From Streptomyces adustus (GTDB lineage Bacteria > Actinomycetota > Actinomycetes > Streptomycetales > Streptomycetaceae): a stretch of 63,656 nt of DNA. The position numbers were made by a program, and so were the translations under genes. The notes under the pieces are model-generated. The model was given only the letters and a program-made list of their open reading frames with translations, was not told the DNA's origin and made no database searches. The stretch is taken from contig NZ_VJZD01000024.1 in NCBI RefSeq assembly GCF_009377175.1, forward strand, positions 1 to 63,656, given 5' to 3'. Every line of letters starts with the position of its first letter. The first letter of the stretch is position 1. Of this stretch, positions 62,204 to 63,656 are shown one piece after another.

Positions 62204-63656
62204 ATGGCCGACAACGTCACCTCGTTGTTCCGCAGCACAGCGGCGCACAGTCCGTCGATGGCGGCGCTGACGCGGGAGGGTGACGGATCGGGGCCCGTGG
62301 ACTTCTGCATACCCTGCAACCCGTACTTCCCCACGCCCGCGATGTTCGACGAGATGGCCGCCCGGCTGCGGGACATCATCACGTACTACCCGAGCAGCGC
62401 CGACACGATCACCGGCGAGCTGTGCAACCTGCTCCAGCTGCCCCCGCAGTGCGTGGCCATGGGCAACGGCTCCACCGAACTCATCACCTGGATCGACCAC
62501 CTGCTGGTCCGCGAGTCCCTCGCCATCCCCGTCCCCACCTTCGGCCGCTGGACCGACCAGCCGATGGAGACCGGCAAGCGCGTCGACATGTTCCCGCTCC
62601 AGGAGTCCAACGGGTTCGTCCTGGACCTCGCGCAGTACGCCGATTTCATCCGCAAGCGGGGCACCCGGGTCGCGGTGATCTGCAACCCGAACAACCCCGA
62701 CGGCGGCTTCCTGCACAAGCAGCAGCTGGTGCAGTTCATGGACGCGATGGCCGATCTGGACCTGGTCGTCATCGACGAGTCGTTCCTGGAGTTCGCGGAC
62801 GCGGAGGTGGAACCCAGCGTCGTCCAGGAGGCGATGCTGCGTCCGAACGTCGTCGTCCTGCGCAGCCTGGGCAAGAACTTCGGCCTGCACGGCATCCGCT
62901 TCGGCTATCTGGTCGCCAACCCGTCGCTGGCCGGCAAGGTCCGCTCCATGCTGCCCAAGTGGAACCTCAACTCCTTCGCCGAGCACGTGGTGTTCATGCT
63001 GAAGGAGCACGGTACCGAGTACCAGCAGAGCCTTCAGCAGGTGCGCCGCGACCGTCTGGACATGGCCGGCCAGCTCGCCACGCTGCCCGGTCTGACGGTC
63101 TACCCCTCGCAGGGCAACTTCCTCTTCGTGCGCCTTCCCGTCGGCGCCGAGGGCACCGTGGTCCGCGACCGGATGCTCACCGAGCACCGGATCCTGGTGC
63201 GCGAGTGCGGCAACAAGGTCGGCTCGTCCAGCCGCTTCCTGCGTCTCGTGGTGCGCCCCCAGGTCGACGTGCGTCGCCTGGTCACCGGCCTGGAACAGGT
63301 GCTCTACGGGACCAGGAGGGGAGCCGCCGTGCCCGAGCTCGCCACTGGGACCGGCTACAGCTCGGGTACGGCGGCGGTGGACCGGCTCGTCGGCGCGACG
63401 AACGGGGCGGGCATGCCGGGGCTCGCCGCCCAGGCCATGGCGGGCCAGTCCATGGGCGCGGGCACCCCGATGCCGGTGGCCGCCCAGGCCGCGGCACCTC
63501 AGCAGATGCCGCAGCAGATCCCTCAGCAGGCTCCCCAGCAGATCCCCGCGCCGGTTCCGCAGCCGGTCCCGGCCCAGTTCCCGCAGCAGGCGCCGCAGCA
63601 GTTCCCGCAGCCGATGGCGGCGCCGGTCCCGGCCCCCGCCCCGTACCCCGCGCAGC
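62204..63656 (+). CDS. PLP-dependent aminotransferase with Gln/Pro tail (partial)
   Basis: The 3' end lies outside the window; 484 codons are seen without a stop. Residues 1-380 form a fold-type I aminotransferase of the HisC/CobD kind: TYYPSSADTITGELCNLL, MGNGSTELITWIDHLL, the PLP Asp/Tyr region VAVICNPNNPDGG, VVIDESFLEF, and the PLP lysine in LRSLGKNFGLHGIRFGYLV. Past about residue 385 comes a low-complexity tail of Gln, Pro, Ala and Met (QQMPQQIPQQAPQQIP), which normal HisC lacks. Substrate unknown. GGAGGA at 62195-62200 supports ATG 62204. Confidence 0.9.
   Translation, partial: MADNVTSLFRSTAAHSPSMAALTREGDGSGPVDFCIPCNPYFPTPAMFDEMAARLRDIITYYPSSADTITGELCNLLQLPPQCVAMGNGSTELITWIDHLLVRESLAIPVPTFGRWTDQPMETGKRVDMFPLQESNGFVLDLAQYADFIRKRGTRVAVICNPNNPDGGFLHKQQLVQFMDAMADLDLVVIDESFLEFADAEVEPSVVQEAMLRPNVVVLRSLGKNFGLHGIRFGYLVANPSLAGKVRSMLPKWNLNSFAEHVVFMLKEHGTEYQQSLQQVRRDRLDMAGQLATLPGLTVYPSQGNFLFVRLPVGAEGTVVRDRMLTEHRILVRECGNKVGSSSRFLRLVVRPQVDVRRLVTGLEQVLYGTRRGAAVPELATGTGYSSGTAAVDRLVGATNGAGMPGLAAQAMAGQSMGAGTPMPVAAQAAAPQQMPQQIPQQAPQQIPAPVPQPVPAQFPQQAPQQFPQPMAAPVPAPAPYPAQ

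Overview
The window is chromosomal DNA from a high-GC actinomycete, almost certainly a Streptomyces. Evidence: very GC-rich third codon positions, many GTG starts, long intergenic inverted repeats as terminators, leaderless start sites, and diagnostic gene sets. These are homodimeric aceE, the fasR-fabD-fabH-acpP-fabF cluster, several TerD paralogs, an SCO2400-type zinc-ribbon protein, and DUF3052 and DUF3145 proteins. The gene order from the Ter genes through aceE and fab to the sugar ABC operon resembles, from memory, the S. coelicolor core chromosome, so this is mostly core sequence and not a mobile island. I see no insertion sequence, phage, integrase or CRISPR array. The last gene runs off the right edge.

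Layout. 0-11.5 kb holds an MFS exporter fused to a MarR-like domain, a zinc-ribbon/peptidoglycan-binding protein with a fresh 141-bp tandem duplication, a HAD phosphatase, a GDT1-type metal transporter behind a yybP-ykoY (Mn2+) riboswitch, a secreted HNH nuclease, a DedA protein, DUF2277, a ketopantoate-reductase-like enzyme, tRNA-Val(UAC) and a coiled-coil membrane protein. 11.6-16.9 kb is a same-strand cell-wall cluster: amidase-domain protein, deacetylase-like protein, and a class A PBP whose transpeptidase motifs are degenerate. 17.3-27 kb is a Ter stress module: HAD phosphatase, a four-domain PRTase/TRSP/PRTase/PELOTA-like protein and a CitE-like lyase, read divergently from a TerD-like gene and followed by TerA-like, DUF475 (TerC-type) and two TerD genes. 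A peroxiredoxin and DUF3052 lead to aceE at 28.5 kb.

31-40 kb holds a K+ channel, an MFS/TetR pair, an alpha/beta hydrolase, DUF4429-SHOCT, a MerR/beta-lactamase-fold pair and a pirin. 39.7-44.7 kb is fasR with the fatty acid synthase operon: FasR is expected to control fabD-fabH-acpP-fabF. 45-53 kb has DUF3145, a GDSL lipoprotein, a cytosolic aldose epimerase, EI24, a serine hydrolase, an MDR oxidoreductase with a divergent MarR, and the SCO2400-type protein.

53.4-62 kb is a sugar catabolic locus: galactonate-dehydratase-like enzyme, zinc dehydrogenase, U32-like protein, ChvE-type binding lipoprotein, ABC ATPase and permease, and a Tat-exported aldose epimerase. Its two promoters share the element CGAAATAYCGAACA, so it probably forms one regulon for uptake and oxidation of an aldose. 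A PLP aminotransferase with a Gln/Pro-rich tail closes the window.

The most notable items are the Ter biosynthetic module with its fused enzyme and a terD scar, the PBP with SxxT and KIG in place of SxxK and KTG, the riboswitch, and a recurrent TANNNT-N6/7-start pattern pointing to leaderless or near-leaderless transcripts.
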